Origin: Pseudomonas sp. TH31
GTDB lineage: Bacteria > Pseudomonadota > Gammaproteobacteria > Pseudomonadales > Pseudomonadaceae
Direction: 5' to 3'
DNA: 64,000 nt
NCBI RefSeq assembly: GCF_016650815.1
Contig: NZ_JAEKEZ010000010.1
Span: forward strand, 434,001 to 498,000
The stretch's first letter is position 1, and every line of letters begins with the position of its first letter. This document shows positions 37,486-48,134 of this stretch, in pieces. The notes beneath the pieces were generated by a model that did no database searches, was not told where the DNA came from, and saw only the letters and a list, made by a program, of their open reading frames with translations. The position numbers were made by a program, and so were the translations under genes.

Positions 37486-38434
37486 TCAGGCGCTCCACAG
37501 TCTTGGCCCACATCTCATCCACAGGCGCCTGCAGCTTCAGCTCGCCGCCATCAGGCAGCGGCACGGTCAGCATGTAGGCATGGAGGAACAGGCGCTTACC
37601 GCCCAGGTCACGAATTTCCTTGCTGAAATCGTCATCACCGTACTTGGTGTCGCCAGCAATGCAGTGTCCGGCGTGCAAGGTATGGACGCGAATCTGGTGA
37701 GTGCGACCGGTGATCGGCTTGGCTTCGATCAGGGTGGCAAAGTCACCAAAACGACGCAGGACCTTGAACACGGTCACAGACTCCTTGCCCTCCTCCTCGT
37801 CGACCTCGACCATGCGCTCGCCGGAGCGCAGATTGCTCTTGCCCAGCGGCGCACGGACTTGCTTGATCGAGGCCGCCCAGTTACCGCGGACCAGCGCCAT
37901 GTAGCGCTTATCGATACCATCGCCGCGCAATGCCGTGTGCAAGTGACGCAACATGCTGCGTTTTTTGGCGATCATCAGCAGGCCGGAGGTGTCACGATCG
38001 AGACGGTGAACCAGCTCGAGCTCCTTGCAATCCGGACGCAACTGACGAAAGGCTTCGATCACCCCGTAAGTCAAGCCGCTGCCGCCGTGGACAGCGATGC
38101 CGCAAGGCTTGTTGATCACGATCAGCGCCTTGTCCTCGAAGACAATCGAAGCCTCGAGGCGCTGGAGCAGGCCTTGTGCCAGTGGCACCGGCTCGTCGCG
38201 TTCAGGCACGCGAACCGGCGGCACGCGCACGATATCACCCGCCTGCAGCTTGTATTCGGGCTTGATCCGACCTTTGTTCACTCGCACTTCGCCTTTACGC
38301 AAAATGCGGTAAATCAAGGTCTTGGGCACGCCTTTGAGCCGGGCGAGAAGGAAGTTATCAATGCGTTGGCCGGCATATTCCGGCGAGACCTCCAGCAGTT
38401 GTACGGCTGGGGTCGAAGGGGCAGTAGTCGTCAT
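37472..38434 (-). CDS. rluC: 23S rRNA pseudouridine synthase RluC
   Basis: 320 residues. The N-terminal S4 RNA-binding domain (about 15-75, with [20 protein letters not shown]) is followed by the RluA-type catalytic domain. The catalytic aspartate is in [16 protein letters not shown], and [20 protein letters not shown] is intact. RluC modifies positions 955, 2504 and 2580 of 23S rRNA in E. coli. It is divergent from rne, as is usual. Confidence 0.95.
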   Translation of the reverse strand: MTTTAPSTPAVQLLEVSPEYAGQRIDNFLLARLKGVPKTLIYRILRKGEVRVNKGRIKPEYKLQAGDIVRVPPVRVPERDEPVPLAQGLLQRLEASIVFEDKALIVINKPCGIAVHGGSGLTYGVIEAFRQLRPDCKELELVHRLDRDTSGLLMIAKKRSMLRHLHTALRGDGIDKRYMALVRGNWAASIKQVRAPLGKSNLRSGERMVEVDEEEGKESVTVFKVLRRFGDFATLIEAKPITGRTHQIRVHTLHAGHCIAGDTKYGDDDFSKEIRDLGGKRLFLHAYMLTVPLPDGGELKLQAPVDEMWAKTVERLSAPL

Positions 38435-38463
38435 GGCGCGGATGATAACAATTTTTTATGGAA

Positions 38464-38492
38464 TTGAAGCACTTAATCATTGCTGCTATAGT
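38464..38492 (+). promoter_or_regulatory. rne promoter
   Basis: TTGAAG (38464-38469), 17-base spacer, TATAGT (38487-38492). The predicted transcript start is about 38499, giving a leader of about 640 nt before the rne ATG. Confidence 0.75.
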
Positions 38493-38498
38493 CGCGAA

Positions 38499-39138
38499 CG
38501 CCGCCAAAAGCGGCCTGGACAGCGGACTAACGGTCAAAAACCGGCCCTGACCAACGCAATTCACCAGGACGCGAGGCCGTCCTACGGGGCTTTCGCTACG
38601 TAACGGTGGAGTTTGCAGGTGTAACGAGCGCAGGTGACATGAGGCCTGAATCAAGCAGCAAAGCAGAGTTTTCACTCGCCTTGCGAGCCAATATTCATGG
38701 CCAGTTCACAAAGTGCAGTCAGCTGCGAATGACCCCGAGCGAACGCTTCGGAAACAACGCCTAAATTAGCCATGATGCGTGACCTCCCCCTTTCGGAGCT
38801 CACGGTAAATGCCAACCCGCTGCGGATTCTGCGCGCGGCAGCACCCGAATTATCAGGGATACGTGTAGGGTGGAGATGCACAACCGCTGGACTGTGTAGC
38901 AATAGGCTTTATCAAGACGCTTCATCTCGTCCACAGCCGCCGGTTGATTCCTCCTCCTGACTGAGTGCTTAAGTAGCCACAGCAAGCAGGACGCGTACGT
39001 CGCGACGCCGGCCCACATTGGCCGGACATCGCTAGACACTGGAGTGTCCAACCACACTCCTGACGCACCTGACACCGACCGTGAGAAGTCGTGTGTGCCG
39101 AACGCCGTTTCCGGCAGCCCGGAAACCGACGGTACTAC
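38499..39138 (+). promoter_or_regulatory. Long rne 5' leader
   Basis: There is no convincing plus-strand gene in this stretch. It is rich in potential stems, for example GCCGGCCCACATTGGCCGGAC near 39010 (in part GGCCGGAC / GCCGGCCC), CACTGGAGTGTCCAACCACACTCC near 39035, and GCCGTTTCCGGCAGCCCGG just before the start. RNase E commonly regulates its own mRNA through its leader, and a structured motif upstream of rne (rne-II) has been described in Pseudomonas. I could not align to it here. A small minus-strand frame lies at 38672-38773 (see findings). Confidence 0.6.
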
Positions 39139-42100
39139 ATGAAAAGAATGCTGATTAACGCAACTCAACCCGAAGAGTTGCGTGTTGCACTGGTAGATGG
39201 CCAACGCCTCTACGACCTGGACATCGAATCCGGTGCACGCGAGCAGAAAAAGGCCAACATCTATAAAGGCCGGATTACTCGCATCGAACCAAGCCTTGAG
39301 GCTGCCTTTGTCGATTTCGGCTCTGAGCGCCACGGCTTCCTGCCCCTCAAAGAAATCTCCCGCGAATACTTCAAGAAAGCCCCCGAAGGCCGCGTCAACA
39401 TTAAAGACGTCCTGACCGAAGGCCAGGAAGTTATCGTTCAGGTCGAAAAAGAAGAACGTGGCAACAAGGGCGCAGCCCTGACCACTTTCATCAGCCTGGC
39501 CGGTCGTTACCTGGTGCTGATGCCGAACAACCCGCGTGCCGGCGGTATCTCCCGTCGCATCGAAGGCGAAGAGCGCAACGAACTGCGTGAAGCCCTGAAC
39601 GGTCTGGTTGCTCCAGCCGACATGGGCCTGATCGTTCGCACTGCCGGCCTGGGCCGCAGCAGCGAAGAAATGCAGTGGGACCTCGACTACCTGCTGCAAC
39701 TGTGGACCGCTATCAAAGAAGCCTCGCTGGATCGCTCCGCGCCGTTCCTGATCTACCAGGAAAGTAACGTGATCATCCGCGCCATCCGCGATTACCTGCG
39801 CCAGGACATCGGCGAAGTGCTGATCGACAGCGTTGAAGCCCAGGACGAAGCCCTGACCTTCATCCGCCAGGTGATGCCGCAGTACGCCAGCAAGATCAAG
39901 CTGTACGAAGACAGCGTTCCGCTGTTCAACCGTTTCCAGATCGAAAGCCAGATCGAGACCGCTTTCCAGCGCGTCGTTGAACTGCCTTCCGGCGGTTCCA
40001 TCGTTATCGATCCGACCGAAGCCCTGGTGTCCATCGACATCAACTCGGCGCGCGCCACCAAAGGCAGCGACATCGAAGAAACCGCCCTGCAGACCAACCT
40101 TGAAGCCGCCGAAGAAATCGCCCGTCAGTTGCGCTTGCGCGACATCGGCGGCCTGATCGTCATCGACTTCATCGACATGACCCCTGCCAAGAACCAGCGC
40201 GCCGTGGAAGAGAAAGTCCGCGAATGCCTGGAAGCTGACCGCGCCCGCGTGCAAGTCGGTCGCATCTCGCGCTTCGGCCTGCTGGAAATGTCCCGTCAGC
40301 GCCTGCGTCCATCGCTGGGCGAAAGCAGCGGCATCGTTTGCCCGCGTTGCAACGGCACCGGCATCATCCGTGACGTCGAATCGCTGTCGCTGGCGATCCT
40401 GCGCCTGATCGAAGAAGAAGCCCTGAAAGACCGCACCGCCGAAGTTCGTGCACAAGTGCCAATCCCGGTGGCTGCGTTCCTGCTCAACGAAAAACGCAAC
40501 TCGATCACCAAGATCGAACTGCGCACCCGTGCCCGCATCGTCATTCTGCCGAACGATCACCTCGAAACGCCGCACTTCGAAGTTCAGCGTCTGCGCGATG
40601 ACAGCCCGGAAGCCCACATCAACCAGTCCAGCTACGAAATCGCCGCTGCCGCTGCCGAAGTGGAAGAAGTCCAGCCAGCCGCTGCGACCCGCACCCTGGT
40701 TCGCCAGGAAGCCGCAGTCAAGACTGCACCGGCCCGCGCCAACGCTCCGGTTCCGGCCGAAGTCGTCGCTGTCGCTCCTGTTGCTGCACCGGTTGCCGTA
40801 CCAGAGCCAAGCCTGTTCAAAGGCCTGGTGAAGTCGCTGGTCAGCCTGTTCGCGACTAAAGAAGAGCCAGCCGCTCCGGTCGTGGTTGAGAAGCCTGCGA
40901 CCACCGAGCGTCCGGCGCGTAATGAAGAGCGTCGCAACGGTCGTCAACAGAGCCGCAACCGTAATGGTCGCCGCGATGAAGAACGCAAGCCTCGTGAGGA
41001 ACGTGCACCGCGTGAAGAACGCGCACCACGCGAACCGCGTGAAGAGCGTCAGCCACGCGAAGCCCGTGAAGAGACCACTGCGCCAGTCGTTGCTCGCGAA
41101 GAACGCGCACCACGCGCCCCTCGTGAAGAACGCGCACCGCGCGCTCCTCGTGAAGATCGCAAGCCACGTGGCGACCGCGAAGAGCGTCCGGTTCGTGAAC
41201 TGCGTGAACCACTGGATGCCGCTCCTGCTGTTGCAGCCGCTGCCGTTGCTGCTACCGCTGAAGAGCGTCCAGCCCGTCAGCCACGCGAAGAACGCGCTCC
41301 ACGCCCACCGCGTGAAGAACGTCAGCCACGTGCCGAACAGGAAACTGTTGCCACAGTCTCCGAAGAGGAACTGCTGACCAACGAAGAGCAACTGCAGGAA
41401 GACGGTCAGGAAGGCGCCGAAGGCGATCGTCCACGCCGTCGCTCCCGCGGCCAGCGTCGTCGCAGCAACCGTCGCGAGCGTCAACGTGATGCCAACGGCA
41501 ACGTGATCGAAGGTTCGGAAGAGTCCGAATCTGCCGAAGGCAGCGAAGGCAGCGAAGCCAACGAAGCACCAAGCACTGCCGATCTGGCCGCCGGCTTGGC
41601 GGTTACCGCAGCCGTTGCCAGCACCGTGATCAGCGCACCGGCTGAAGCCGAGGCTAACGAGCAAGCCGAACGCGCCACTGCTGCCGTGCAGGAAACTGCC
41701 CCGGTAGAAGCGCCGGTCGTTGAGGCAACTACCCCGGTAGAAACCACAGCCGCTCCGGAAGTTGAAGTAGCGCCGGTTCGTGAAGCACAGCCTGAAGTTC
41801 AAGCTGCCGCCGAACCTGCTTTCGTCGCTGAGCCAGTGGTTGTCGCAGAACCGGTTGTCGAAACGATCACCGAAACGGTGACCGAAGCTGTCCGCGAAGT
41901 TCGTGAAGAGCAAACCGCGTTCAACTGGGTTGCCGAGCCAGTCGTCGAAGCCCCAGCGCCAGTCGCTGAAGCCCCGGTAGCTGAAGCCATGGTCTCCGAG
42001 CCAGTGGTTGTGGCTGCCGAGCCTGCTCCAGTGGTTGAAGCCCCGGTTGTAGCCGAAGTGGTTGCACCAGTGGTGGAAGCGGCCCCAGTCAGCGCCCTGA

Positions 42101-42366
42101 CCGAAAATGGCCGTGCGCCGAACGACCCGCGTGAAGTGCGTCGCCGCAAGCGTGAAGCCGAGCGTCTGCAGAAAGAAGCCGAACTGGCTGCCACGGCTGC
42201 ACCGGTTGCTGCTGAAGTTGTCGAGGCAGCCCCTGCCCCGATTGCCGAAGTCGCTGCCGAGCCGGTTGAGTCCGTAATCGACGAAGCACCACGCTCCGTT
42301 CAGGACGCGGTACAGCAACACGAACAAGCCCTGGAAAAAGAACACGAGCCTAAACCTCTCGTCTGA
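39139..42366 (+). CDS. rne: Ribonuclease E
   Basis: 1075 residues from ATG 39139 ([20 protein letters not shown]). The S1 domain covers about 37-120, then the RNase H-like part and 5' sensor. The DNase I-like catalytic part has its metal aspartates in [20 protein letters not shown] and [13 protein letters not shown], and the zinc-link is CPRCNGTG near 404. From about residue 530 the protein is the disordered scaffold half. An Arg/Glu/Pro stretch with repeated REERAPR and PREERQPR units (about 610-745) is followed by a long Ala/Val/Pro/Glu-rich region and the C-terminus [10 protein letters not shown]. It organises the degradosome and matures rRNA. Confidence 0.97.
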   Translation: MKRMLINATQPEELRVALVDGQRLYDLDIESGAREQKKANIYKGRITRIEPSLEAAFVDFGSERHGFLPLKEISREYFKKAPEGRVNIKDVLTEGQEVIVQVEKEERGNKGAALTTFISLAGRYLVLMPNNPRAGGISRRIEGEERNELREALNGLVAPADMGLIVRTAGLGRSSEEMQWDLDYLLQLWTAIKEASLDRSAPFLIYQESNVIIRAIRDYLRQDIGEVLIDSVEAQDEALTFIRQVMPQYASKIKLYEDSVPLFNRFQIESQIETAFQRVVELPSGGSIVIDPTEALVSIDINSARATKGSDIEETALQTNLEAAEEIARQLRLRDIGGLIVIDFIDMTPAKNQRAVEEKVRECLEADRARVQVGRISRFGLLEMSRQRLRPSLGESSGIVCPRCNGTGIIRDVESLSLAILRLIEEEALKDRTAEVRAQVPIPVAAFLLNEKRNSITKIELRTRARIVILPNDHLETPHFEVQRLRDDSPEAHINQSSYEIAAAAAEVEEVQPAAATRTLVRQEAAVKTAPARANAPVPAEVVAVAPVAAPVAVPEPSLFKGLVKSLVSLFATKEEPAAPVVVEKPATTERPARNEERRNGRQQSRNRNGRRDEERKPREERAPREERAPREPREERQPREAREETTAPVVAREERAPRAPREERAPRAPREDRKPRGDREERPVRELREPLDAAPAVAAAAVAATAEERPARQPREERAPRPPREERQPRAEQETVATVSEEELLTNEEQLQEDGQEGAEGDRPRRRSRGQRRRSNRRERQRDANGNVIEGSEESESAEGSEGSEANEAPSTADLAAGLAVTAAVASTVISAPAEAEANEQAERATAAVQETAPVEAPVVEATTPVETTAAPEVEVAPVREAQPEVQAAAEPAFVAEPVVVAEPVVETITETVTEAVREVREEQTAFNWVAEPVVEAPAPVAEAPVAEAMVSEPVVVAAEPAPVVEAPVVAEVVAPVVEAAPVSALTENGRAPNDPREVRRRKREAERLQKEAELAATAAPVAAEVVEAAPAPIAEVAAEPVESVIDEAPRSVQDAVQQHEQALEKEHEPKPLV
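40978..41340 (+). repeat. Degenerate tandem coding repeat in rne (REERAPR units)
   Basis: About ten imperfect copies of CGTGAAGAACGCGCACCACG-type units (REERAPR, REERQPR, REDRKPR, EERPVR) encode the arginine-rich RNA-binding segment of the scaffold domain. Such repeats are prone to copy-number change between strains. Confidence 0.7.
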
Positions 42367-42380
42367 CTCCATCGGCCACT

Positions 42381-42417
42381 AAAAAGCCCCGCCTGGTGAT
42401 CCAGGCGGGGCTTTTTT
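42381..42417 (+). terminator. rne terminator
   Basis: AAAAAGCCCCGCCTGG-TGAT-CCAGGCGGGGCTTTTTT, a long GC stem with T run, 15 bases after the rne stop. Confidence 0.9.
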
Positions 42418-42430
42418 ATGTCGCATTTTA

Positions 42431-42517
42431 AGATCAAAAGATCGCAGCCTTCGGCAGCTCCTACATGGGAATGCGTTCTCCTGTAGGAGCTGCCGAAGGC
42501 TGCGATCTTTTGATCTT
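42431..42517. repeat. REP doublet, family GTAGGAGCTGCCGAAGGCTG
   Basis: Arms AGATCAAAAGATCGCAGCCT (42431 on) and mirrored arm ending 42517, directly between the rne terminator and the 3' end of the mocA-like gene, at the edge of the inserted Mo-hydroxylase block. Confidence 0.85.
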
Positions 42518-43107
42518 TATACAAACACCAATTTCTCTGGGACATCCACGTCCCACAACACGCCGGGATCATCCACCACCACCTCAACCACCGTTGCCTG
42601 AGCAAACAATGGCTTCGCCCCCCGATCGCCCGACAACCCCATAAGCCCCGGACCAAAACGGCGTCCAAACCCAACCGGATGCCCAAACTCGCCCTCATGC
42701 ACTGGCACGCTGATGCAATCGTCGGTAATCCCCGCCACCAACCGCTCAATGCTCGACGGCAGGATGAACGGCATATCCCCCAGCACAATCAGCCAGCCAG
42801 CCAATTGCGCACAGGCCGACACCCCGGCGGCGATGCTATCGCCCATGCCCGTGGATTCGATCAACACGATCTCGTAACCATAAGCCTTGGCCATGCGAAT
42901 CACCTGCGGGCGATCTTCGGTGGTCACCAGCACACGTTTCTCAATCGACGCCGGCAGATTCACCAGCACCTGCTCGATCACCGAGCGCACCGCACCGTCG
43001 CGTCCGAGACAGTCGGCCAGCAGCTTGTCCTTGTCAGGACCCGCTACTTGCCGAAACCGGCGCCCCTGCCCCGCCGCCAGCACGATGACGCCGATGGATT
43101 CACTCAT
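42517..43107 (-). CDS. Molybdenum cofactor nucleotidyltransferase (MocA/MobA-like)
   Basis: 196 residues, NTP-transferase fold. VLAAGQGRRFRQVAGPDKDK is the nucleotide loop, and VLGDMPFILPSSIERLV and GHPVGFGRRF complete the site. Next to an XdhC gene and a xanthine-oxidase-family hydroxylase it is expected to add CMP to molybdopterin, giving the MCD cofactor those enzymes use. ATG 43107 overlaps the xdhC stop by four bases. Confidence 0.9.
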   Translation of the reverse strand: MSESIGVIVLAAGQGRRFRQVAGPDKDKLLADCLGRDGAVRSVIEQVLVNLPASIEKRVLVTTEDRPQVIRMAKAYGYEIVLIESTGMGDSIAAGVSACAQLAGWLIVLGDMPFILPSSIERLVAGITDDCISVPVHEGEFGHPVGFGRRFGPGLMGLSGDRGAKPLFAQATVVEVVVDDPGVLWDVDVPEKLVFV

Positions 43108-44086
43108 ACGTCCTCCCGCAACGGCTTCTTCTGCTTCAGTTCGACGCCGTTCTTGATCGCCACAATCTCGGCCAGCAGCGACAAGGCGATTTCCGCCGGA
43201 GAGTGGCTGCCGATGTGCAGACCAATCGGACCGTGCAGCCGATTGATGGCCTGTTCAGACAAGCCTAGCTGCGCCAGATTGTCCCGGCGCTTCAGGCTGT
43301 TGACCCGCGAACCCAGGGCTCCAACGTAAAACGCCTTGGAGTCCAGCGCCGTGAGCAGCGCCATGTCATCCAGCCGCGGGTCGTGGGTCAGGGCGACGAT
43401 GGCCGTGCGTTCGTCAGTCTGGATGTTCAGCACGGCCTCGTCGGGCATGCCCGGCACGAAGCGACCGTGTTGCTCTTCCCAGCCATAGACGAACTCGGTG
43501 CGCGGATCACAGATCAACACTTCGAAATCCAGCAGCCGGGCCATTTGCGCGACGTACCGCGACAGCTGCCCGGCACCGATCAGCAACAATCGCCAGCGCG
43601 GACCGTAAATGGCGCGCAAGGTGTTGCCGTCAAAACTCAGCGCATCGGTTTTGCTCGCCGATTGCACAACCACTTCACCGGTCGCGAGATCCAGCGAACG
43701 CGCGACGATTTCATGGGCTTCGCAACGGGCCAGCAACTCGGCGACCCACGCCGGATCGCCGACGCGTTCCTCGGTCAGGCGCAACGTGCCGCCACACGGC
43801 AAACCGAACCGCGCCGCCTCCTCACGGGTGACGCCGTAGGTGATCAACTGCACCCGCGGTCCGTCGGCTGGAATCCGGCCATCGTGCAGCCGCGCGATCA
43901 GATCGTCCTCGACACAACCGCCCGACACCGAGCCAATTACCACGCCGTCTTCACGCAAGGCCAGCATCGCACCCGGCGCCCGGGCGCCGTGCCCCAGGTC
44001 TGGACCACGCTGTACAACACCACTCGCTGGCCGGCGCGGCGCCATTCGAGCACGCTGCGCAGGACGTTCAGATCGACGCTGTCCAT
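43104..44086 (-). CDS. XdhC/CoxF-family Mo-cofactor insertion/maturation protein, one apparent 1-base deletion
   Basis: Restored length 327 residues. The start ATG 44086 (MDSVDLNVLRSVLEWRRAGQ) overlaps the upstream stop as TGATG. The break is at 43979-43984, where GCGCCCGGGCG should be GCGCCCCGGGCG, giving QTWGTAPRAPGAMLALREDG. SGGCVEDDLIARL and the C-terminal Rossmann part (LLIGAGQLSRYVAQMARLLD, then GALGSRVNSLKRRDNL) are clear. XdhC proteins bind and sulfurate the Mo cofactor and hand it to the hydroxylase. The longer open frame to 44351 is a shadow over the neighbouring gene. Confidence 0.88.
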
Positions 44087-46405
44087 CAGGCGTCAGCCTT
44101 CTGCCAGCCCTGCAATTGATAGCGAACCGGCAGGCTGCGGACGCGTTTACCGGTGGCGGCAAAGATCGCGTTGCACAGTGCCGGCGCAATAGGCGGCACG
44201 CCCGGTTCACCGACCCCGCCCAACGGCACCTCGCCCGGCGGCGTGACCAGATGCACCGCGACTTCTTTCGGCGCCAGGGACATGCGCGCCACTTCGTACA
44301 TATGGAAGTTGTCCTGCTGAACCTTGCCGTCCTTGAAGCTGATTTCGCCAAGCACCGCGTTGCCCAGGCCCATGACGCAGGCGCCTTCGAACTGCGAGCG
44401 AATCCGCTCCGGGTTGATCTGCGGGCCGCAATCGACGGCGATGTCAGCCTTGTGCACGATCAAGGTACCGTCGTCTTTGACTTCGACTTCGATCACCGCC
44501 GCCACATAGGTGACGAAGCTGTAATGCACCGCCAGCCCCAGGCCTCGGCCCTTGGGCAACTTGCGCCCCCAACCGGCAGCCTTGGCGGCGGTTTCCAGCA
44601 CCGTGCGCATCCGTGCGGTGTCGATCGGATAACGCTCGGGGGATTCGCCGTAGTTCCACTCTTCACTCAAAGTCCGCGGATCGATCTGACGATCCGGGCC
44701 GAGCAACTGGATCTGGTATTTGAGCGGATCCTGGCCGGCCTTGTGGGCCAATTCATCGACGAAGGTCTGAATCGCGAAGCCGTGGGGAATGTTCGACACC
44801 GAGCGATACCAGCCGACCCGGTGTGAACCATCGCTTCCGGGTTTTCCAGGCGCACGTTGGGAATCGCGTAAGCCATGTTGGTGAAACCCATGCCCAACTC
44901 GAACGCCGCCTCGTGGTTCATGCCCGGGCGAACAGCGCGGTGATGCTCGGCGCGACAGTACGGTGCAGCCAGCCGGACGGCATGCCGTCCTTGTCGAGGC
45001 TGGCCTTCAGGTATTCGGCGGACACGGTGTGGAAATACGAACAATGGATGTCGTCTTCACGGGTCCATTGCACGCGCACAGCCTTGCCGGGGAATTCCTT
45101 GGCGAGGATAGCCGCTTCGACAACAAAGTCCGGCTTGGATTTTCGACCGAAACCACCGCCCAGCAAGGTGACGTTAAACGTGACGTTATCGAACGGCAGG
45201 CCAAGGCGTTCGCCAATTCGCTCGCGGGTGACTTGCGGCGCCTGGCTCGGCGCCCAGGCTTCGCACACGCCATCCTTGTAGCGGGCGATGGCGACCATTG
45301 GCTCCATTGGCGATTGCGCAAGGTGCGGCAAATAGTAGGACGCTTCAAGGGTGCTGCCGGCGCTGGCCAAGGCCTTGTCGATGTCACCGGTATTGCGCAC
45401 CACTTTGCCGGGTTTGAGCGACGCGGCTTCCAGTTCCTTGCGGTAGGCAATCGAGTCGTAACTGGCGTTGGGGCCGTCGTCCCACTCGATTTTCAGCGCT
45501 TCGCGGCCCTTGATTGCAGCCCAGGTGTTGCTGGCCACCACCGCCACGCCACCCAATGGCTGGAATTCGGACGGCAGCGGACGGCTTTCTATCTGCAAGA
45601 CCTTGATCACGCCCGGGACTTTCATTGTGTCGCTGGCATCGAAAGATTTGACCTTGCCGCCATACACCGCAGGCCGGGCGATAGTCGCGTAGAGCATGCC
45701 GTCGAAATGCACATCGGCACCGTAGACCGCACGACCATTGACGATGTCAGCACCGTCGATGGCGCGCACATCTTCCTTACCGATGTAGCGAAATTCCGAC
45801 GGTTGCTTGAGCCGCAGGCTGTCGCGGGCCGGCACCGCCAGTGCACTGGCAGCGGCGGCCAACGCACCGTAACCCAGTTCGCGACCGGTGGGCTGGTGAA
45901 TGACTTTGTGCAGGTTCGCGCGGCATTCGCTGACAGGGACTTTCCACTGCCCGGCGGCGGCTTGTTCCAGCATGGTCCGCGCGGCAGCACCGCAACGGCG
46001 CATCGGCTCGTACCAATGACGCATGCTGCGCGAACCGTCGGTGTCCTGGTTGCCGAAGCGCACTTCATCGCCCGGCGCCTGTTGCACCTTGACCAGCGCC
46101 CAATCGGCGTCCAGTTCATCGGCCACCACCATGCTCAGGCTGGTGCGCACGCCCTGGCCCATTTCCGACCGATTGCAGACCACGGTCACCGTGCCGTCGG
46201 CGGCAATGCTGACGTAGACCTTCGGATCATCGATCCAGCCGTTGGGCATGCCGTCGGCACCGAATTTCTTCGGTTTGTCTTCGGCGAAGGCGTCTTGCCA
46301 ACCCCAACTGGCGGCGAGCACCAACGCACTGGTGGCGCCGACGCCTTTGAGAAAACCGCGACGGCTGAGGTTGCTCAGGGCGAAGTCATTCGGGAGCTGT
46401 CTCAT
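44086..46405 (-). CDS. Molybdopterin-binding subunit of an isoquinoline 1-oxidoreductase/aldehyde oxidase-type hydroxylase, two apparent 1-base deletions
   Basis: Restored length 773 residues. It has a Tat signal at the N-terminus (LSRRGFLKGVGATSALVLAA), so it is probably exported folded. Mo-binding blocks LLGGGFGRKSKPDF and the catalytic glutamate in GGVGEPGVPPIAPAL are present. Breaks: 44923-44928, where GCCCGGGC should be GCCCCGGGC (TALFAPGMNHEAAFELGMGF), and 44817-44821, where CACCGGG should be CACCCGGG (AMVHTRVGWYRSVSNIPHGF). It works with the [2Fe-2S] subunit encoded just upstream. IorB-type enzymes hydroxylate N-heterocycles or oxidise aldehydes. Substrate unknown. Confidence 0.87.
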
Positions 46406-46878
46406 GCCTTGGCCTCCTTCAGGTGCGTGGACGCTTGGCGAATCGCGGTCTTGATGCGGTTGTAAGTACCGCAGCGGCAGATGTTGCCGACCATCGCTTC
46501 TTCGATTTGCTCGTCGCTGGGGTTAGGGTTGGTCTTGAGCAACGCCGTGGCCGACATGATCTGCCCACCCTGGCAGAAACCGCACTGGGCGACGGCGGTG
46601 TCGAGCCAGGCTTGCTGGACGACTTGCCCGACCGGATCGGCGTGCAGGTTATCGATGGTGCTGACGTTTTGGCCGACCACCGAACCAATCGGCGTGATGC
46701 AGCTACGGGCCGGCAAACCGTCGATATGGATGGTGCAGGCGCCGCACAGGCCCATGCCGCAGCCGAATTTGGTGCCGTTGTAACCGGCCACGTCGCGGAT
46801 CGCCCAGAGCAGCGGCATATCCTCGGTTACATCGAGTTGATGGTCTTGGCCATTGAGTTTCAGGGTAATCATGGGCAC
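46402..46878 (-). CDS. [2Fe-2S] subunit of the Mo-hydroxylase (IorA-like)
   Basis: 158 residues. It holds two [2Fe-2S] clusters: the plant-ferredoxin type motif CGMGLCGACTIHIDGLPARS with a further Cys, and the second motif CGFCQGGQ ... CRCGTYNRI. First gene of the minus-strand operon; its stop overlaps the start of the Mo subunit. It has no signal peptide, so it would be carried out with the Tat-targeted partner. Confidence 0.93.
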   Translation of the reverse strand: MPMITLKLNGQDHQLDVTEDMPLLWAIRDVAGYNGTKFGCGMGLCGACTIHIDGLPARSCITPIGSVVGQNVSTIDNLHADPVGQVVQQAWLDTAVAQCGFCQGGQIMSATALLKTNPNPSDEQIEEAMVGNICRCGTYNRIKTAIRQASTHLKEAKA

Positions 46879-47054
46879 GCCCGCATATGGTCATGGTTAT
46901 GGGGTCGAGCAATCTGCCGCCAGGGGTTAGCGGTGGGTTCACGCAGATCGGCTCAGGCTAATGGGCTCTCTTACGCAAACGGCAACGTCTGCATCGGGCC
47001 TTTGGTGGAGCAAATGCTTGCATCGTTAGGGGGCTAAGTTAACCCAGCATTAAC

Positions 47055-47089
47055 AAAAAAGCCCTGCACATTTGAAGTGTGCAGGGCTT
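47055..47089 (-). terminator. murB terminator
   Basis: GCCCTGCACA-N7-TGTGCAGGGC-type stem followed on the minus strand by TTTTTTG, 25 bases after the murB stop. Confidence 0.85.
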
Positions 47090-47114
47090 CGAAATCGATC
47101 CTGAAAGCGTAGCC

Positions 47115-48134
47115 TCAATAGCGATTGGGCTCCATTTCCAGCTCGACGCTGAATCGTTGCGAAATATCTTTCTGAATCCGCTGCGCCAGCGCCAGCAATT
47201 GCAAACCGGTTGCGTCGCCATAGTTGACCAGCACCAGCGCCTGCAATTTATGCACGCCGGCATCAGCCTCACGGAAACCTTTCCAGCCAGCCTTCTCGAT
47301 CAACCAGCCGGCCGCCAGTTTCATTTGCCCATCCGGTTGCGAATAGGCCACCAGGTCCGGGTATTCGCCCTTGAGCCGTGCCACCAGCGCCGCCGGCACC
47401 AAAGGGTTTTTGAAGAAACTGCCGGCATTGCCGAGCACCAGCGGGTCCGGGAGTTTTTCACTGCGGATGCTGCAAATTGCCTGGCTGACATCGGTCGGCG
47501 TCGGCTGATCAATGCCCTGTTCGGTCAAGCGCTGACGCACCGGGCCGTATTCCAGATGCAAATGTGCGGTGCGGTTCAGGGTGAACCGAACCCGCAGGAT
47601 CAACCATCGGCCCGGCTGCTGTTTGAACAGGCTATCGCGGTAGGCGAAATTGCATTCTGCCAGCGTGAAGTCGCGCAACTCGCCGGTCTGGCGATCCAGC
47701 GCGGTGAGGCCGGCGAACACGTCTTTGATCTCGACGCCATAAGCGCCGATATTTTGCATCGGTGCCGCGCCAACGGTGCCGGGGATCAGGCTGAGGTTTT
47801 CCAGGCCCGACAACCCCTGAGCCAAGGTGTGTTGAACAAACGGATGCCAAGGCTCGCCCGCCTCGGCTTCGATCACCACCTGGCTGCCGCCATCGCTCAA
47901 AACGCGAATGCCGCGAGTGGCCATGCGCAGCACCAGTGCCTGGATATCAGCGGTCAGCAACAAATTGCTGCCACCGCCAATCACCAACAGCGGCACAGCG
48001 TTCGTCGCGGCATAGGCCAGGGCTTCGCGCACGTCGGCATCGCTGTGGGCTTCGGCGAACAGTTGCGCCTGGACGTCGACGCCAAAACTGTTGAACGGCT
48101 TGAGGGAAACGCCGGGGTGTACCTGCAGACTCAT
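47115..48134 (-). CDS. murB: UDP-N-acetylenolpyruvoylglucosamine reductase
   Basis: 339 residues, type I MurB. It makes UDP-MurNAc with FAD and NADPH. The FAD region is PLLVIGGGSNLLLTADIQAL, followed by PGTVGAAPMQNIGAYGVEIK with the catalytic Ser/Tyr region and the C-terminal glutamate. ATG 48134 overlaps the preceding phosphatase stop by four bases. Confidence 0.97.
   Translation of the reverse strand: MSLQVHPGVSLKPFNSFGVDVQAQLFAEAHSDADVREALAYAATNAVPLLVIGGGSNLLLTADIQALVLRMATRGIRVLSDGGSQVVIEAEAGEPWHPFVQHTLAQGLSGLENLSLIPGTVGAAPMQNIGAYGVEIKDVFAGLTALDRQTGELRDFTLAECNFAYRDSLFKQQPGRWLILRVRFTLNRTAHLHLEYGPVRQRLTEQGIDQPTPTDVSQAICSIRSEKLPDPLVLGNAGSFFKNPLVPAALVARLKGEYPDLVAYSQPDGQMKLAAGWLIEKAGWKGFREADAGVHKLQALVLVNYGDATGLQLLALAQRIQKDISQRFSVELEMEPNRY

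Noticed and set aside
38672..38902. 76-codon version of the minus-strand frame in the rne leader
   Set aside because: The first 43 codons lack a start signal. Only the part from ATG 38773 has a ribosome-binding sequence, and even that is tentative.
38800..42372. Open frame of 1190 codons on the minus strand, opposite rne
   Set aside because: It is the mirror of the rne coding frame. GC-rich third positions and the Ala/Glu/Arg-rich scaffold region avoid stops on the other strand. Its translation is a low-complexity Phe/Gly/Arg/Asp mixture with no domain, and rne is certain.
43104..44351. A single 415-codon protein fusing the C-terminal XdhC part to an upstream segment
   Set aside because: Codons above 44086 are a shadow of the Mo-subunit gene. 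The XdhC N-terminus is found in another frame from ATG 44086, and one base restored at 43979-43984 joins it.
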